64,000 bases of DNA, from assembly GCA_902492205.1 (NCBI GenBank), contig CABUKU010000001.1, positions 248,001-312,000 of the forward strand, written 5' to 3'. The stretch's first letter is position 1. Each line of letters opens with the position of its first letter. The position numbers were made by a program, and so were the translations under genes. This document shows, piece after piece, positions 9,001-17,965 of the stretch. The DNA comes from an uncultured Bacteroides sp. (lineage in GTDB: Bacteria; Bacteroidota; Bacteroidia; Bacteroidales; Bacteroidaceae). The notes under the pieces were generated by a model. It ran no database searches. It had not been told where the DNA came from and saw only the letters and a program-made list of their open reading frames with translations.

Positions 9001-11379
9001 GCAATATTTCACCGCAATTGGGTGGAAATGCATGCAGGTACTGATAATCGTGCAAAGAATACTTATCCATATTCCTTTGGTGGGACAGATTCAAAATGGA
9101 AATGGCGCTTTGATGATTTAGATACTATATTTGATACAGATAATGAAGGACAACCTGAAAAAGGATATGGTGTTGAGTTTCATGATGTAACAAAGAATGG
9201 AGCTGCCGTTTGGAATGGTGAAACCAGTAACTTTTGGAATCTAATAGATTTGGCTTTTTCAGATAAAATAATCAGTGAAATGAAACGCATGCTCACCGCG
9301 ATGGAAGAACTATCCGATTTGAAAAGTGGAACTGATTATGATAAATTATTGGCTTATTATAAAAAATACTATTTTGATCCTGTGCAACAACATTTTCCTG
9401 CTAATATAGTAAATGCAGATGCAAAGTTTACATATGAAAATGGTAAATTGGCCTATATGAACGGTTCGTATACCAATGATACAGATCCTATTGCTCAATC
9501 GTTAGGGGATCATTTCTCAGCAGAGATGCGGTGGATATCAAAACGTATTATCTATATTATGAGTAAATATAGCTTTGGAATGTTTTCTGCTAATGGCACC
9601 GATACTATAACTGTGCGTGCAGCAGGTGATACTATTAAATATGAATTGACTCCTGCAATAGATATGTATCCTGCTATTGCTAATGGTACAAGTATTATAC
9701 GTGGCGAACGTACTAAGGCTGGCGATAAATGTGAAATACTTATTGAACTTTCCGGTTCAGGTGACCAACAAAACACAATTCAAGCAGCTTCTTTTCTTCA
9801 GGATATAGGCGATTGGCATGATAAAAATATATCGGGTACAATGGGAATACAAGGGAAAATGTTACGGGAAATAAGGCTCGGCAGTAAGACAGAGCCTATA
9901 ACAATTTCCATTGCTGCATTGAACATATCTAACTGTGTTTCATTGCAAAATCTGATATTGTCTAATATAAAGACTCTTACCGGATCTCTGAATTTAACAG
10001 CATGTACGCACTTACGTAAAGTATATGCTGATGGTACTTCGTTGACACAGATACAACTTCCACAAGGTGGTGGATTACAGCATATTGAGTTTAGTGCGGA
10101 TAATCAGTATCTTTCATTAGCTAATTATCCGTTGCTTACAAATGAAGGTGTGAATATAAGTTTATGCAAATCAATTATTACAGACTTCTATATTGTAAAT
10201 TGTTCTTTGATGAATCCTATGCAATTGCTGGTTGACGTAATGAACTCGCAAGTGAATCAGGAAAACCATGCATTGCAACATATTCGAGTCGTGAATTTTG
10301 ATGAGACTTATAATAGTGAAATGCTTGATGTATTAGCAAAATTAGCGGATGGTACATATAGTGGTTTAAGTAGTGATGGACTTGCCGGGGAGGATGAATT
10401 CCCTGTTTTGGATGGCAGTATTACGATTAATGGGAACTGTTATGAAGATTCGGTGAATGCGTTAAAGAACACGTTTGGGAAACTTTCTTTAGATGTAAAT
10501 GGTGAGTTTTATATACGATTTGCGGATAAAGCTGTTAGGGATATTGTTAAGATCAATTGGGGGGATGGAGTGGGAATAACTCAGGAACGAATAGAGGATA
10601 TAACAGATATAAATCTGAAATTCAGAGAAACAGCTATTACTTCATTTGATGAATTATCTAAGTTTAAAAACTTGTCTTCTTTATCTAATGGAGCCTTTTA
10701 TAAATGTGTATCATTAGAAAGTATTGTGTTACCGGAAAATATTATTGAGTTAAAAGGGAATATGTATACTGGTGGTAGTGTCTTAAGTACATTTGCCGAA
10801 TGTTCCAATTTGAAAAAAGTTAAACTTGGCAAATCGCTAACTAAATTAGGACAATCTATATTTTTTAAATGTACGAGTTTAACTGATATTAATTTGGAAA
10901 ATGTAGAAAGTATAGGTCGTTCATGTTTTAATTATACGAATATTAAAGAATTTAATTTTAAAGAAGGATGCGTTTTGGATAGCGATGCAATCTATGATTG
11001 TCCTGTTAAATTTTTAAAGATTCCCAATGGAACAACAAAATCTAATATTGTAAGAAGTTGTGTTAATTTGAGATATTTAGAATTACCAGCAACAGTAAGT
11101 GTTATTACGGGATATTCATTTAATAGTAATACAGGAGTTTTAGTTCTGCCTAAGACCATAATTGACATACAATATCTTGCTTTTGCTTATATTGCTTTTG
11201 ATGCTATTTATTTAAAATCGAGAATACCTCCGACTATTGATGCAAATACATTCTACTTTGGAACTGTTCCAACTATCTATATACCTAAAGGGACTTTGTC
11301 AGCGTATCAAAACACTTCAAATTGGAATAAATATACTATTGCTGAATTTGATTTTGAAAACAAAGAAATTCCTTATTAA
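6067..11379 (+). CDS. Giant phage receptor-binding fibre with LamG-like, CotH-like and BspA-type LRR regions
   Basis: A 1770-residue protein without a signal peptide, last gene of the tail module. Regions in order: a short N-terminal attachment part (1-70); Ig-like/beta repeats (75-360); a LamG/concanavalin-like domain (about 370-590) ending in YGLRIYDSALT; a CotH-kinase-like region (about 640-1060); LRR-like text (about 1275-1390); and BspA-type (LRR_5) repeats with a typical tail motif YIPKGTLSAYQNTSNWNKY (about 1520-1755). The CotH-like signs are AKGQGTSS near 659-666, NYASSMQSHKMGS near 714-726, TDNRAKNTYPY (992-1002) and DDLDTIFD (1016-1023). These match the family's N-D...KN-Y-Y and W-x-DxD patterns. 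Codon use becomes distinctly AT-rich after about 10560, which suggests module exchange. It probably binds the host surface; kinase activity is untested. Confidence 0.7.
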   Translation: MEKVNISAKSEGDELTHQEFNSLVGGVNSIIDTLNGSTSVQRNIRVTNNLESKNVSTQKGEPCILNFTFISQERYSYNDPYENTGERGFCQILLKSSGETAFELIKEINVNSGIPFTFDVSEYLSSGTNQIMVKITGEVTGETTPAFVYTVQLTSLSISANNFKWWTAYNGNITLPLNIGGNINKTLHVSITGNGHSYKETYIRPLGTNVYTETAFNFSVPHPNMEGIFRVEAYVSSMDDTVRTKTVAFNVMCSMPVGINKLIAINNMIGKATNWMTNTLFEYSMYDGDNVYTSAEFIIKKDGVPVFSSHEDNISTSAKHSFVFPMEVETIDNSEFEIEINVLDGNTPLIEPVTVSVNNSSGYSATAGAVFYLNPKTRSNRQQNYQSIINEMDGSEIAGIWNNVNWGNDGWIEDSERSKILRLMAGSQLKVDYFPFKKECARTGKTIEVDYRIDNVTDVSEPIFTISADKLDSFVGLKLYPDDIVMHTQSLKNTGVQSIHTDTNKRIRLSLVIMSDAYGNSGFNLCILYVNGKKNREFTYENNDYFAHNGGIVIGSNYADIDIYGLRIYDSALTSSSVLRNYINWLVDTTEKAEVKNDNDVMDSNGSEVDFENTIDQYNVLVFDNTIPSIVDTSKRIGTLEIYFADHPEKNVKISNMEAKGQGTSSMKYYKWNTKYSIDKSNSVITYADGSTGGKTWKMTEGIPAAAKFTAKKNYASSMQSHKMGSVNSVQDLYKKLGLTNEAMQTSEYSDARIAVYQMPFICFQKSLNEEEEIVYTFQGEYTFGPDKGDKYTFGYDTDLFPGLISIEGSDNSPLATLFRVPWNSRIVYNADEEAFQYNGANAWDFDGGQETNIDKWIPAYNLVYSCSNRLKPFNGTLDELNAQASMFRTEPYEFWIAKAGDVNQYNVYYYESSENRFIPSDIGNGTVNLISQLVDRGYGLTSIDMNGKLNEELNILFINARIVKFGMEASSYWDITDAIFHRNWVEMHAGTDNRAKNTYPYSFGGTDSKWKWRFDDLDTIFDTDNEGQPEKGYGVEFHDVTKNGAAVWNGETSNFWNLIDLAFSDKIISEMKRMLTAMEELSDLKSGTDYDKLLAYYKKYYFDPVQQHFPANIVNADAKFTYENGKLAYMNGSYTNDTDPIAQSLGDHFSAEMRWISKRIIYIMSKYSFGMFSANGTDTITVRAAGDTIKYELTPAIDMYPAIANGTSIIRGERTKAGDKCEILIELSGSGDQQNTIQAASFLQDIGDWHDKNISGTMGIQGKMLREIRLGSKTEPITISIAALNISNCVSLQNLILSNIKTLTGSLNLTACTHLRKVYADGTSLTQIQLPQGGGLQHIEFSADNQYLSLANYPLLTNEGVNISLCKSIITDFYIVNCSLMNPMQLLVDVMNSQVNQENHALQHIRVVNFDETYNSEMLDVLAKLADGTYSGLSSDGLAGEDEFPVLDGSITINGNCYEDSVNALKNTFGKLSLDVNGEFYIRFADKAVRDIVKINWGDGVGITQERIEDITDINLKFRETAITSFDELSKFKNLSSLSNGAFYKCVSLESIVLPENIIELKGNMYTGGSVLSTFAECSNLKKVKLGKSLTKLGQSIFFKCTSLTDINLENVESIGRSCFNYTNIKEFNFKEGCVLDSDAIYDCPVKFLKIPNGTTKSNIVRSCVNLRYLELPATVSVITGYSFNSNTGVLVLPKTIIDIQYLAFAYIAFDAIYLKSRIPPTIDANTFYFGTVPTIYIPKGTLSAYQNTSNWNKYTIAEFDFENKEIPY

Positions 11380-11512
11380 AAATATCAAGATCTTTGCTTT
11401 AATAATTTTAAAAAATTATAGTACAGTTATGCATCTTTTTAAGCTTTACTAAAGTTTACGGAAAAGATATAGAATAATCAGAATAATGTTCAATGTTTAG
11501 TATAACGAAAAT

Positions 11513-11544
11513 AAAAAGGCGTTCCCCACAAGGAACGCCTTTTT
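11513..11544. terminator. Bidirectional terminator between phage fibre and secDF
   Basis: A perfect 13-bp inverted repeat (AAAAAGGCGTTCC and its complement) with a 6-base loop, A-rich on one side and T-rich on the other. It can end transcripts in both directions. It lies between the convergent fibre gene (+) and secDF (-), and marks the visible edge of the phage-derived segment. Confidence 0.85.
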
Positions 11545-11561
11545 CTATATGATAGAAAGGA

Positions 11562-14500
11562 TTATTCAGCCTTTACTTCTTCAGCAACCGGAGTTACATC
11601 CTCTTTGTCACCTCTTTTCTTCATCATTAAATAAGCGATAGGAGATGCAACGAACAATGAAGATAATGTACCGATAACAACACCGAGAATCATTGCGAAT
11701 GCGAAGCTGCGGATTGAATCACCACCGAGGATGAAGATACACAACAACACGATCAATGTACTCAATGAGGTATTGATTGTACGAGCCAATGTAGTGTTCA
11801 AAGAGTCGTTGAACAGCTGCTTGCGGTTACGTTTCGGATATAGTCCGAAGAACTCACGTACACGGTCGAAGATTACCACCTTATCGTTGATAGAATAACC
11901 GATAGCCGTAAGGATAGCACCGATAAATGTCTGGTCTATTTCCAATGAGAACGGAACGATACCCCACAACAGTGAGTAGGCACCGATAATCATAATGGTA
12001 TCCGTTGTCAATGCGATAACCGAACCGACACTATATGCAATGTTACGGAATCTCAACAAGATGTATAAACCGATTGCTACCAATGAAAGCAATACAGACC
12101 AGATAGCCGAAGTCTTAATATCGTCGGCGATACTCGGACCTACCTTCTGAGAACTGATGATACTGCCACCGGTGTAGTTATCACGGTCGATAAACACTTC
12201 CAATGGAATGTTTTCAGTCAACAACGGTTTCAATGATTCATACAGGAATTTTTCGATTTCAGAGTCTACTTCGTTACCTGCATCATTGATTCTGTAGTTG
12301 GTACTGATACGAACGGTTTTCTTGTCTGTACCGATAGCAATGGCACTTACAGAAATATCTGTTCCTACTTGTTCTCTGATTAAAGTTTCTACTTGTTCCG
12401 GTTCAACTGCCTGTTCGAACTGAACAACGAAGTTACGTCCACCGGTGAAGTCGATACTCTGGCTTAAGCCGCGGATTGCGAATGAAGCAATACAGATTAC
12501 AATGATAACACCTAAGATTGTGAAGTATTTGCTGATATGTCCCATAAAGTTATAATGGGTGTTTACCAACATCTTCTTGGATATAGGTGAAGTGAATGTC
12601 AGGTTCAACAGTTTATCTTTACCCATGAAGTATTCATAAACAAGGCGTGTCATGAACACAGCAGTAAAGAATGAACAGAGGATACCGATAATCAATGTGG
12701 TTGCAAAACCACGGATAGGACCGGTACCGAAGTTAAACAAGATAACACCGGTAATGATTGATGTTAAGTTGGAGTCGAAGATTGCAGAGAATGCATTTGA
12801 ATAACCGTCTGCCAATGCTTTCTTCACATTCTTACCGGCACGAAGTTCTTCTTTTGTACGTTCGTAGATAAGCACGTTGGCATCCACAGCCATACCGAGT
12901 GACAACACCATACCGGCAATACCGGACATAGTCAGGGCAGCTTGGAATGATGAAAGGATACCTAATGTGAAGAAGAAGTTTACTACCAATGCACCATTGG
13001 CAATCATACCCGGAACGAGTCCGTACATAGCGCACATGTAAATCATCAATAGAATCAAAGCCACGATGAATGACAAGATACCTTGATTGATAGATTCCTG
13101 ACCGAGTGACGGACCGATAATATCTTCTTGTACGATGTGGGCAGGAGCCGGCATCTTACCTGATTTCAATACGTTTGCCAAGTCCTTCGCTTCTTCCGGA
13201 GTGAAGTGACCTGTGATTTGTGAATTACCACCGGTAATTTCATTCATTACGTTTGGTGCAGAATATACATAACCATCCAGAATGATTGCGATAGATCTGC
13301 CTACGTTCTGTTTTGTCAGCAATGCCCATCTTCTTGAACCGTCAGAGTTCATAGACATACTTACGGCAGGTTTGCCATAGCTGTCATATTCGTCTTTGGC
13401 GTTAGTGATAACGTCTCCTTCAAGCGGAGCTTTACCGTTACGCTCTGTTGCCTTGATAGCATAGAGTTCATAGATTTGTCCTTTCTTATCGAATTCGGCT
13501 GCTTTAACTCCCCACTTCAAACGAAGTTCTTTAGGAAGCTGGTCTGCAACTTCTTTCATAGAAAGGTATCTGTTAATATCGGCTGTGTCTTTGTAGCTTG
13601 CATAACCGGCAACGGGACCTTGTCCGCTTGTGTTGAGCTGAAGAACAGACAATAACGGATGTTCTTTCTTAGCCTGAGCCATCATTTCAGAATCGTTCTG
13701 GGTAGCTTTGTCACCTTTCAGTGCGGCAGCAAGGCTGTCGGCAGCACTAGTGGCTGTGTTTTGTGCTACTACTTCTTCTGTTTCTGTAATAACAACGGTT
13801 GAGTCGGCAGGTGTTTCGTTAGATAAGATTTCACGTAATTTTGAGTCGGCGCCTTGCAAGAAGGGAACTACTTCATTTGCATGATAAGTTTCCCAGAATT
13901 CAAGGTTGGCAGATCCCTGAAGCAATTTTCTTACACGTTCAGGTTCTTTGATGCCCGGAAGTTCCACCATGATACGTCCCATTCTGTCTTCCAGACTTTG
14001 GATGTTAGGCTGAACAACACCGAAACGGTCGATACGGGTACGAAGTACGTTATAAGAGTTGTCTACGGCTGCTTTAACTTCTTCTCTCAACACTTTTTCT
14101 ACTTCGGCATCAGAGCTTTTCTGAGAAACTTTGTCTTTTAATTGTTGAGTAGCGAACAGTTCGGAAAGTTTTGCACCCGGTGCAGCTTTGTGATATTCTT
14201 TGATAAACAATGTTATAAAGTCATCCTGGCTGGTAGCTTGCAGTTTTGTAGCTTCGGCAATAGCTTTGTTGAAAGCTTCGTCCGGCTTGTTGTCTGCCAA
14301 TGCTTTAACTACATCACCTACAGATACCTCGAGAATGACGTTCATCCCTCCTTTTAGGTCAAGACCTAAACTAATCTCCATCTCACGACATTGTTTGAGC
14401 GTATAGTTACCCAACCACACCTTTTCATTTGACATAGAGTCAAGGTAGTTCTGCTCTAACTTCTTATCTCCTTTTGCATACTCTTCTGCCTTACTGATAT

Positions 14501-14591
14501 AATGGCGAGTTACAAAAGAAAAGGATAGATAGAACACACATACGAGTGTGAGTAATATCGCAAAAACTTTTACAAATCCTTTGTTTTGCAT
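11562..14591 (-). CDS. secDF: Protein translocase SecDF (fused SecD-SecF)
   Basis: A 1009-residue fusion of SecD and SecF, the usual form in Bacteroidetes. It uses the proton motive force to pull secreted proteins across the inner membrane after SecA/SecYEG. The SecD half has an N-terminal membrane helix, the signature GLDLKGGMNVILEV near residue 77, a large periplasmic region (about 100-500) and then a membrane bundle. The SecF half begins near residue 690 with another membrane segment and the signature QSIDFTGGRNF. The C-terminal tail is charged and variable. The periplasmic domain includes an acidic, low-complexity insert (about residues 250-310). The gene is monocistronic, with its own promoter and the bidirectional terminator at 11513-11544. 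Confidence 0.97.
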   Translation of the reverse strand: MQNKGFVKVFAILLTLVCVFYLSFSFVTRHYISKAEEYAKGDKKLEQNYLDSMSNEKVWLGNYTLKQCREMEISLGLDLKGGMNVILEVSVGDVVKALADNKPDEAFNKAIAEATKLQATSQDDFITLFIKEYHKAAPGAKLSELFATQQLKDKVSQKSSDAEVEKVLREEVKAAVDNSYNVLRTRIDRFGVVQPNIQSLEDRMGRIMVELPGIKEPERVRKLLQGSANLEFWETYHANEVVPFLQGADSKLREILSNETPADSTVVITETEEVVAQNTATSAADSLAAALKGDKATQNDSEMMAQAKKEHPLLSVLQLNTSGQGPVAGYASYKDTADINRYLSMKEVADQLPKELRLKWGVKAAEFDKKGQIYELYAIKATERNGKAPLEGDVITNAKDEYDSYGKPAVSMSMNSDGSRRWALLTKQNVGRSIAIILDGYVYSAPNVMNEITGGNSQITGHFTPEEAKDLANVLKSGKMPAPAHIVQEDIIGPSLGQESINQGILSFIVALILLMIYMCAMYGLVPGMIANGALVVNFFFTLGILSSFQAALTMSGIAGMVLSLGMAVDANVLIYERTKEELRAGKNVKKALADGYSNAFSAIFDSNLTSIITGVILFNFGTGPIRGFATTLIIGILCSFFTAVFMTRLVYEYFMGKDKLLNLTFTSPISKKMLVNTHYNFMGHISKYFTILGVIIVICIASFAIRGLSQSIDFTGGRNFVVQFEQAVEPEQVETLIREQVGTDISVSAIAIGTDKKTVRISTNYRINDAGNEVDSEIEKFLYESLKPLLTENIPLEVFIDRDNYTGGSIISSQKVGPSIADDIKTSAIWSVLLSLVAIGLYILLRFRNIAYSVGSVIALTTDTIMIIGAYSLLWGIVPFSLEIDQTFIGAILTAIGYSINDKVVIFDRVREFFGLYPKRNRKQLFNDSLNTTLARTINTSLSTLIVLLCIFILGGDSIRSFAFAMILGVVIGTLSSLFVASPIAYLMMKKRGDKEDVTPVAEEVKAE

Positions 14592-14648
14592 TTTACTTTG
14601 AAATTTATATTACTTACTTTAATTAATTTTCGGTTCGCTATAAGGCTG

Positions 14649-14682
14649 CAAATATAGTTTTTTTTTCACTTTCAGGCACAAA
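14649..14682 (-). promoter_or_regulatory. Probable secDF promoter
   Basis: On the minus strand a TATATTTG -7 element (14649-14656) matches the Bacteroidetes TAnnTTTG consensus. A TTTG lies at 14679-14682, 22 bases upstream, slightly longer than the usual 19-21. The expected leader is about 50 bases. Confidence 0.6.
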
Positions 14683-14711
14683 GTGAAACAAATATTTAAA
14701 ACACTAATAGC

Positions 14712-14748
14712 ATTTTAGGCCGCAAAAGAACATTTTGCAGCCTAAAAT
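14712..14748 (-). terminator. Hairpin after the M3 peptidase gene
   Basis: An inverted repeat with 15 paired bases around one mismatch (left arm ATTTTAGGC-c-GCAAAA, right arm its complement) and a 5-base loop, just beyond the stop of the dipeptidase gene. The T-rich tract on the minus strand is weak, so it may be a terminator or an RNA-stabilising stem. Confidence 0.6.
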
Positions 14749-14768
14749 TCATTATGATAAGGGTTTAA

Positions 14769-16859
14769 TTATCGGATAAGCCCTTTTGATTTCAACATTG
14801 GCTCTTGTTGAGGTTCTGTTCCTCTGAACTTCTTGTAAAGCACCATCGGATCTTCGCTGTTGCCTTTTTCAAGTACATTTTTTCTGAAAGATGCAGCGGT
14901 TTCCTGATCGAAGATTCCTTTTTCCTTGAATGCCTCAAATGCGTCGCAATCAAGTAAATTCGCCCATAAGTAGCTATAATATCCGGCAGCATATCCGCCA
15001 ATGATGTGATTGAAATATGTCAATCGGTAACGGGGTGCTATTTCCGGTATCAAGCCGATTTTATCCATTGCTTCTTTTTCGAAAGCCACGATGTCCAGAT
15101 TGTCGGCATCTTTCAGGCTGTGCAGTTGCATGTCCAGAAGTGCGGCAGCGATAAGTTCGGCAGTCATAAATCCTTGATTGAATGTTTTCTGGTTAAGGAT
15201 TTTTGTAATAAGTTCATCAGGAATGGTTTCTCCTGTCTGATAATGTTTTGCATACATTTTCAATACTTCCGGTTCGGTAGCCCAGTGTTCCATTACTTGG
15301 GAAGGAAGTTCTACAAAATCGCGTGCTACGTTTGTACCGGATGTTCCTTTGTATTCGCATTTGCTTAGAGTTCCATGCAAACCATGACCGAACTCGTGGA
15401 AAAGGGTTTCCACTTCGTCAAGAGTAAGCAGGGAAGGCATGTCTCCTGCCGGTTTTGTGAAGCTGGCTACATTGCAGATAGTGGGGCGGATGTCACCTTT
15501 CTGCTCTCTGTAATTACTCATCCATGCGCCTCCTCTTTTACCTGCACGTGGGAAATAATCTGTATAATAAAGTGCCAGATGAGAACCATCGGCATCTTTA
15601 ATATCATATACTTTTACGTCTTCGTTATAAACAGGAACATTGTTTAATTCTGTCAGAGTTATTCCATATAGCTTATTGGCTACGATGTTTGCACCTTCAC
15701 GCACGTTTTCAAGTTTGAAGTAAGGTTTCAACTCGTCTTCTGTCAGGTTATATTTTTCATTGCGCAGCTTTTCTGAATAATACCACCAGTCCCAAGCTGC
15801 AAGTTTTTCGCCTTTGCCTTCTTTATCCATTATTTTCTGGAGTTCGGCAGCTTCGGTTTTTGCATTTGCAACGGAGTATTTCCAAAGGTTCATCATAAAG
15901 TCCATGGCTGTTTCAGAGTTCTTCGCCATGTTTTCATCAAGGATGAAGTTTGCATAAGTATCATAGCCTAATAAATTGGCTTTTGCCAAACGAAGTTGGA
16001 TAATTTTAGCAAGAACCGCTTTGTTATCATTCTTGTCATTATTATTGCCACGGTTGATGTAGGCATTGTAAATCTGCTTGCGGAGTTCTCTGTTGTCTGC
16101 ATATTGTAAAAATGGCAAGCGGCTCGAGTTCTGTAAAGTGAATACCCATTTACCTTCCATTCCTTTGGCTTTTGCTTCATCGGCAGCTCCTTGTTTTACC
16201 CAGTCGGGGAGTCCGGAGAGGTCATTTTCATTATCAATGACTAACTGGTAAGCATTGTTTTCATTCAGAACATGGTTGCTGAAATCTAATTCCAAAGTAG
16301 CCAATTGCTTGTTTATTTCACGTAATTGCTGTTGCTTGTCAGCATCTAGTGCAGCACCCGAACGCACAAATGCTTTATAGTATTTGTCTAAAAGCCTGCT
16401 TTGTTCCGAAGTTAAATTCAATGATTCTTTTTGTGCATAAACGGCGTTTACCTTCTTAAACAAATCTTGGTTCAGGTAGATGTTGTCGCTATGCTCTGAA
16501 AGCATCGGAGCTATTTTCATCGAGAGTTCCGTAATGGAGTCATTGGCTTCCGCTTCGGTCATATTGAAGAAAACTCCGCCTACACGGGATAATATCTCAC
16601 CACTGTTATCAAGAGCCACGATTGTGTTCTCGAATGTGGGAGCTTCCGTGTTATTGATGATAGCTTCAATATCCTTATTCTGCTCTTCGATGCCTTTTAG
16701 AAAAGCCGGTTCGTAGTGCTCCATTTTAATCTTGTCGAAAGGAGGAGCGCCATACTCGTTTGTAAACTCGGAAAGAAACGGATTTGTTTCCGTTTTTGTA
16801 GCACAGGAGTAAGTCATACAACATGTAGCTAAGATAAGTACTAAATTACTGATTTTCAT
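14769..16859 (-). CDS. M3-family dipeptidyl carboxypeptidase, lipoprotein
   Basis: A 696-residue zinc metallopeptidase of the M3 family (Dcp/oligopeptidase type) that releases dipeptides from the C-terminus of peptides. The zinc motif HEFGHGLHG lies near residue 487, followed by a downstream Glu in DFVELPSQVMEHW. The first 19 residues form a lipoprotein signal ending in TYSC, so the enzyme is anchored to an envelope membrane, unlike the cytoplasmic E. coli Dcp. Length is normal for the family. It is the last gene of a minus-strand cluster with two rhomboid proteases and a phosphatase-fold protein, 18 bases after the previous stop. It probably digests peptides in the envelope. Confidence 0.93.
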   Translation of the reverse strand: MKISNLVLILATCCMTYSCATKTETNPFLSEFTNEYGAPPFDKIKMEHYEPAFLKGIEEQNKDIEAIINNTEAPTFENTIVALDNSGEILSRVGGVFFNMTEAEANDSITELSMKIAPMLSEHSDNIYLNQDLFKKVNAVYAQKESLNLTSEQSRLLDKYYKAFVRSGAALDADKQQQLREINKQLATLELDFSNHVLNENNAYQLVIDNENDLSGLPDWVKQGAADEAKAKGMEGKWVFTLQNSSRLPFLQYADNRELRKQIYNAYINRGNNNDKNDNKAVLAKIIQLRLAKANLLGYDTYANFILDENMAKNSETAMDFMMNLWKYSVANAKTEAAELQKIMDKEGKGEKLAAWDWWYYSEKLRNEKYNLTEDELKPYFKLENVREGANIVANKLYGITLTELNNVPVYNEDVKVYDIKDADGSHLALYYTDYFPRAGKRGGAWMSNYREQKGDIRPTICNVASFTKPAGDMPSLLTLDEVETLFHEFGHGLHGTLSKCEYKGTSGTNVARDFVELPSQVMEHWATEPEVLKMYAKHYQTGETIPDELITKILNQKTFNQGFMTAELIAAALLDMQLHSLKDADNLDIVAFEKEAMDKIGLIPEIAPRYRLTYFNHIIGGYAAGYYSYLWANLLDCDAFEAFKEKGIFDQETAASFRKNVLEKGNSEDPMVLYKKFRGTEPQQEPMLKSKGLIR

Positions 16860-16877
16860 ATAATAGAATTTAAGTTA

Positions 16878-17954
16878 TTATTGTTTTTTGCTTATATAAC
16901 ACCAAATGGGGTAATGGTCGGAAACGTCTATTTTATTGTCTACCGTGCAGTTATAAGATTGCAGGTTCTTGCTGATTAATATATTATCGATTCTGAAATA
17001 GAATCTGTTTTGGTTGTAGGATATGCCGAAACCCTGTCCCGATTGTGTAAATGCGTCATCCAAATCTTGTGCGATGATGCGGTGTGCATAAGATATGGGA
17101 GAATCGTTAAAATCTCCGCAGGCTATTATGTAGTGTAGTTTGGATGACTTAATGATTTTAGCTATTGTATCGGCTTGCACGGCACGGATGGCGGATGCTT
17201 CCGCTAATTTCTTTATCAGTAGCTTGGAACCGCTTTTCACTTTTCCTGCTTCCGGTGATTTAATCATTTCCGTGTATATTTTCTTGTCGTTGGCCGTTAG
17301 TTTATTGGATTCGAGGTGATTGTTGATTAATAAAACCGTATCTCCATTAATTTCTAATTTATACATGACGGAGCCATTGCTCATGCTATCATACTTTATG
17401 CTTTTTGAGCTTAGAACAGGGAAACGTGAAAAACATGCTACTCCGTTGCTCTGACCTTTTCCCACTTTGTGGAATACTTTGTAGGGATATGCTTTGAGAG
17501 TGCCGTTGATACGGCTCGCTTTTCCGTTTTCTGCAAACTCTTGCATGCAGATTATATCCGGATTGAGTTTTTGTATATACTGTGTCAGGATGTCGGCATC
17601 TTCATTCTCTGAATAAAAGTTTGTTCCCATTACGTTGTAAGACAATAATTTGAATGCTTGTTCGGGAATATCTTTCGTTCTGAAATGGAAGGGCATATAA
17701 GTTTTTATCTGTCCGAAACATAATAGCAAACCGACGAAGGACAGTAACGCATATTTCCGGTAGATGAAGAGCCAGAAGAACAGAAAGATCAGGTTAATAA
17801 TCAGAAAGACCGGAAAAGCCAATCCGGCACATGAAAGAATCGGGTGATTAACAGGGTTGATATACGGGCTGTAAGCACACAACAATAGCAATCCGGTGAA
17901 GATAAGATTCACGAATAATATAAGATAGCCGATAAATTTACCGAAATATTTCAT
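16878..17954 (-). CDS. Endonuclease/exonuclease/phosphatase-family membrane protein
   Basis: A 358-residue protein with three N-terminal membrane segments (within residues 1-95) and a C-terminal EEP-fold domain. Conserved residues are visible in order: LLSYNVMG (Asn), DIICMQEF (Glu), INNHLESN (His/Glu), ACGDFNDSP (Asp/Asn) and VSDHYPIW (Asp/His). These form the metal and phosphodiester-hydrolysis site shared by DNase I, sphingomyelinases and phosphoinositide phosphatases. The membrane anchor argues for a lipid or surface phosphodiester substrate rather than DNA repair, but the substrate is unknown. The start lies 11 bases after the upstream rhomboid stop, so it belongs to the same transcript. 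Confidence 0.88.
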   Translation of the reverse strand: MKYFGKFIGYLILFVNLIFTGLLLLCAYSPYINPVNHPILSCAGLAFPVFLIINLIFLFFWLFIYRKYALLSFVGLLLCFGQIKTYMPFHFRTKDIPEQAFKLLSYNVMGTNFYSENEDADILTQYIQKLNPDIICMQEFAENGKASRINGTLKAYPYKVFHKVGKGQSNGVACFSRFPVLSSKSIKYDSMSNGSVMYKLEINGDTVLLINNHLESNKLTANDKKIYTEMIKSPEAGKVKSGSKLLIKKLAEASAIRAVQADTIAKIIKSSKLHYIIACGDFNDSPISYAHRIIAQDLDDAFTQSGQGFGISYNQNRFYFRIDNILISKNLQSYNCTVDNKIDVSDHYPIWCYISKKQ

Positions 17955-17965
17955 CTCTTTCCCAA

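Noticed and set aside
6067..11379. Diversity-generating retroelement target in the fibre
   Set aside because: No reverse transcriptase or template repeat is present in the window, and the fibre end is LRR-type rather than a C-type-lectin variable region.
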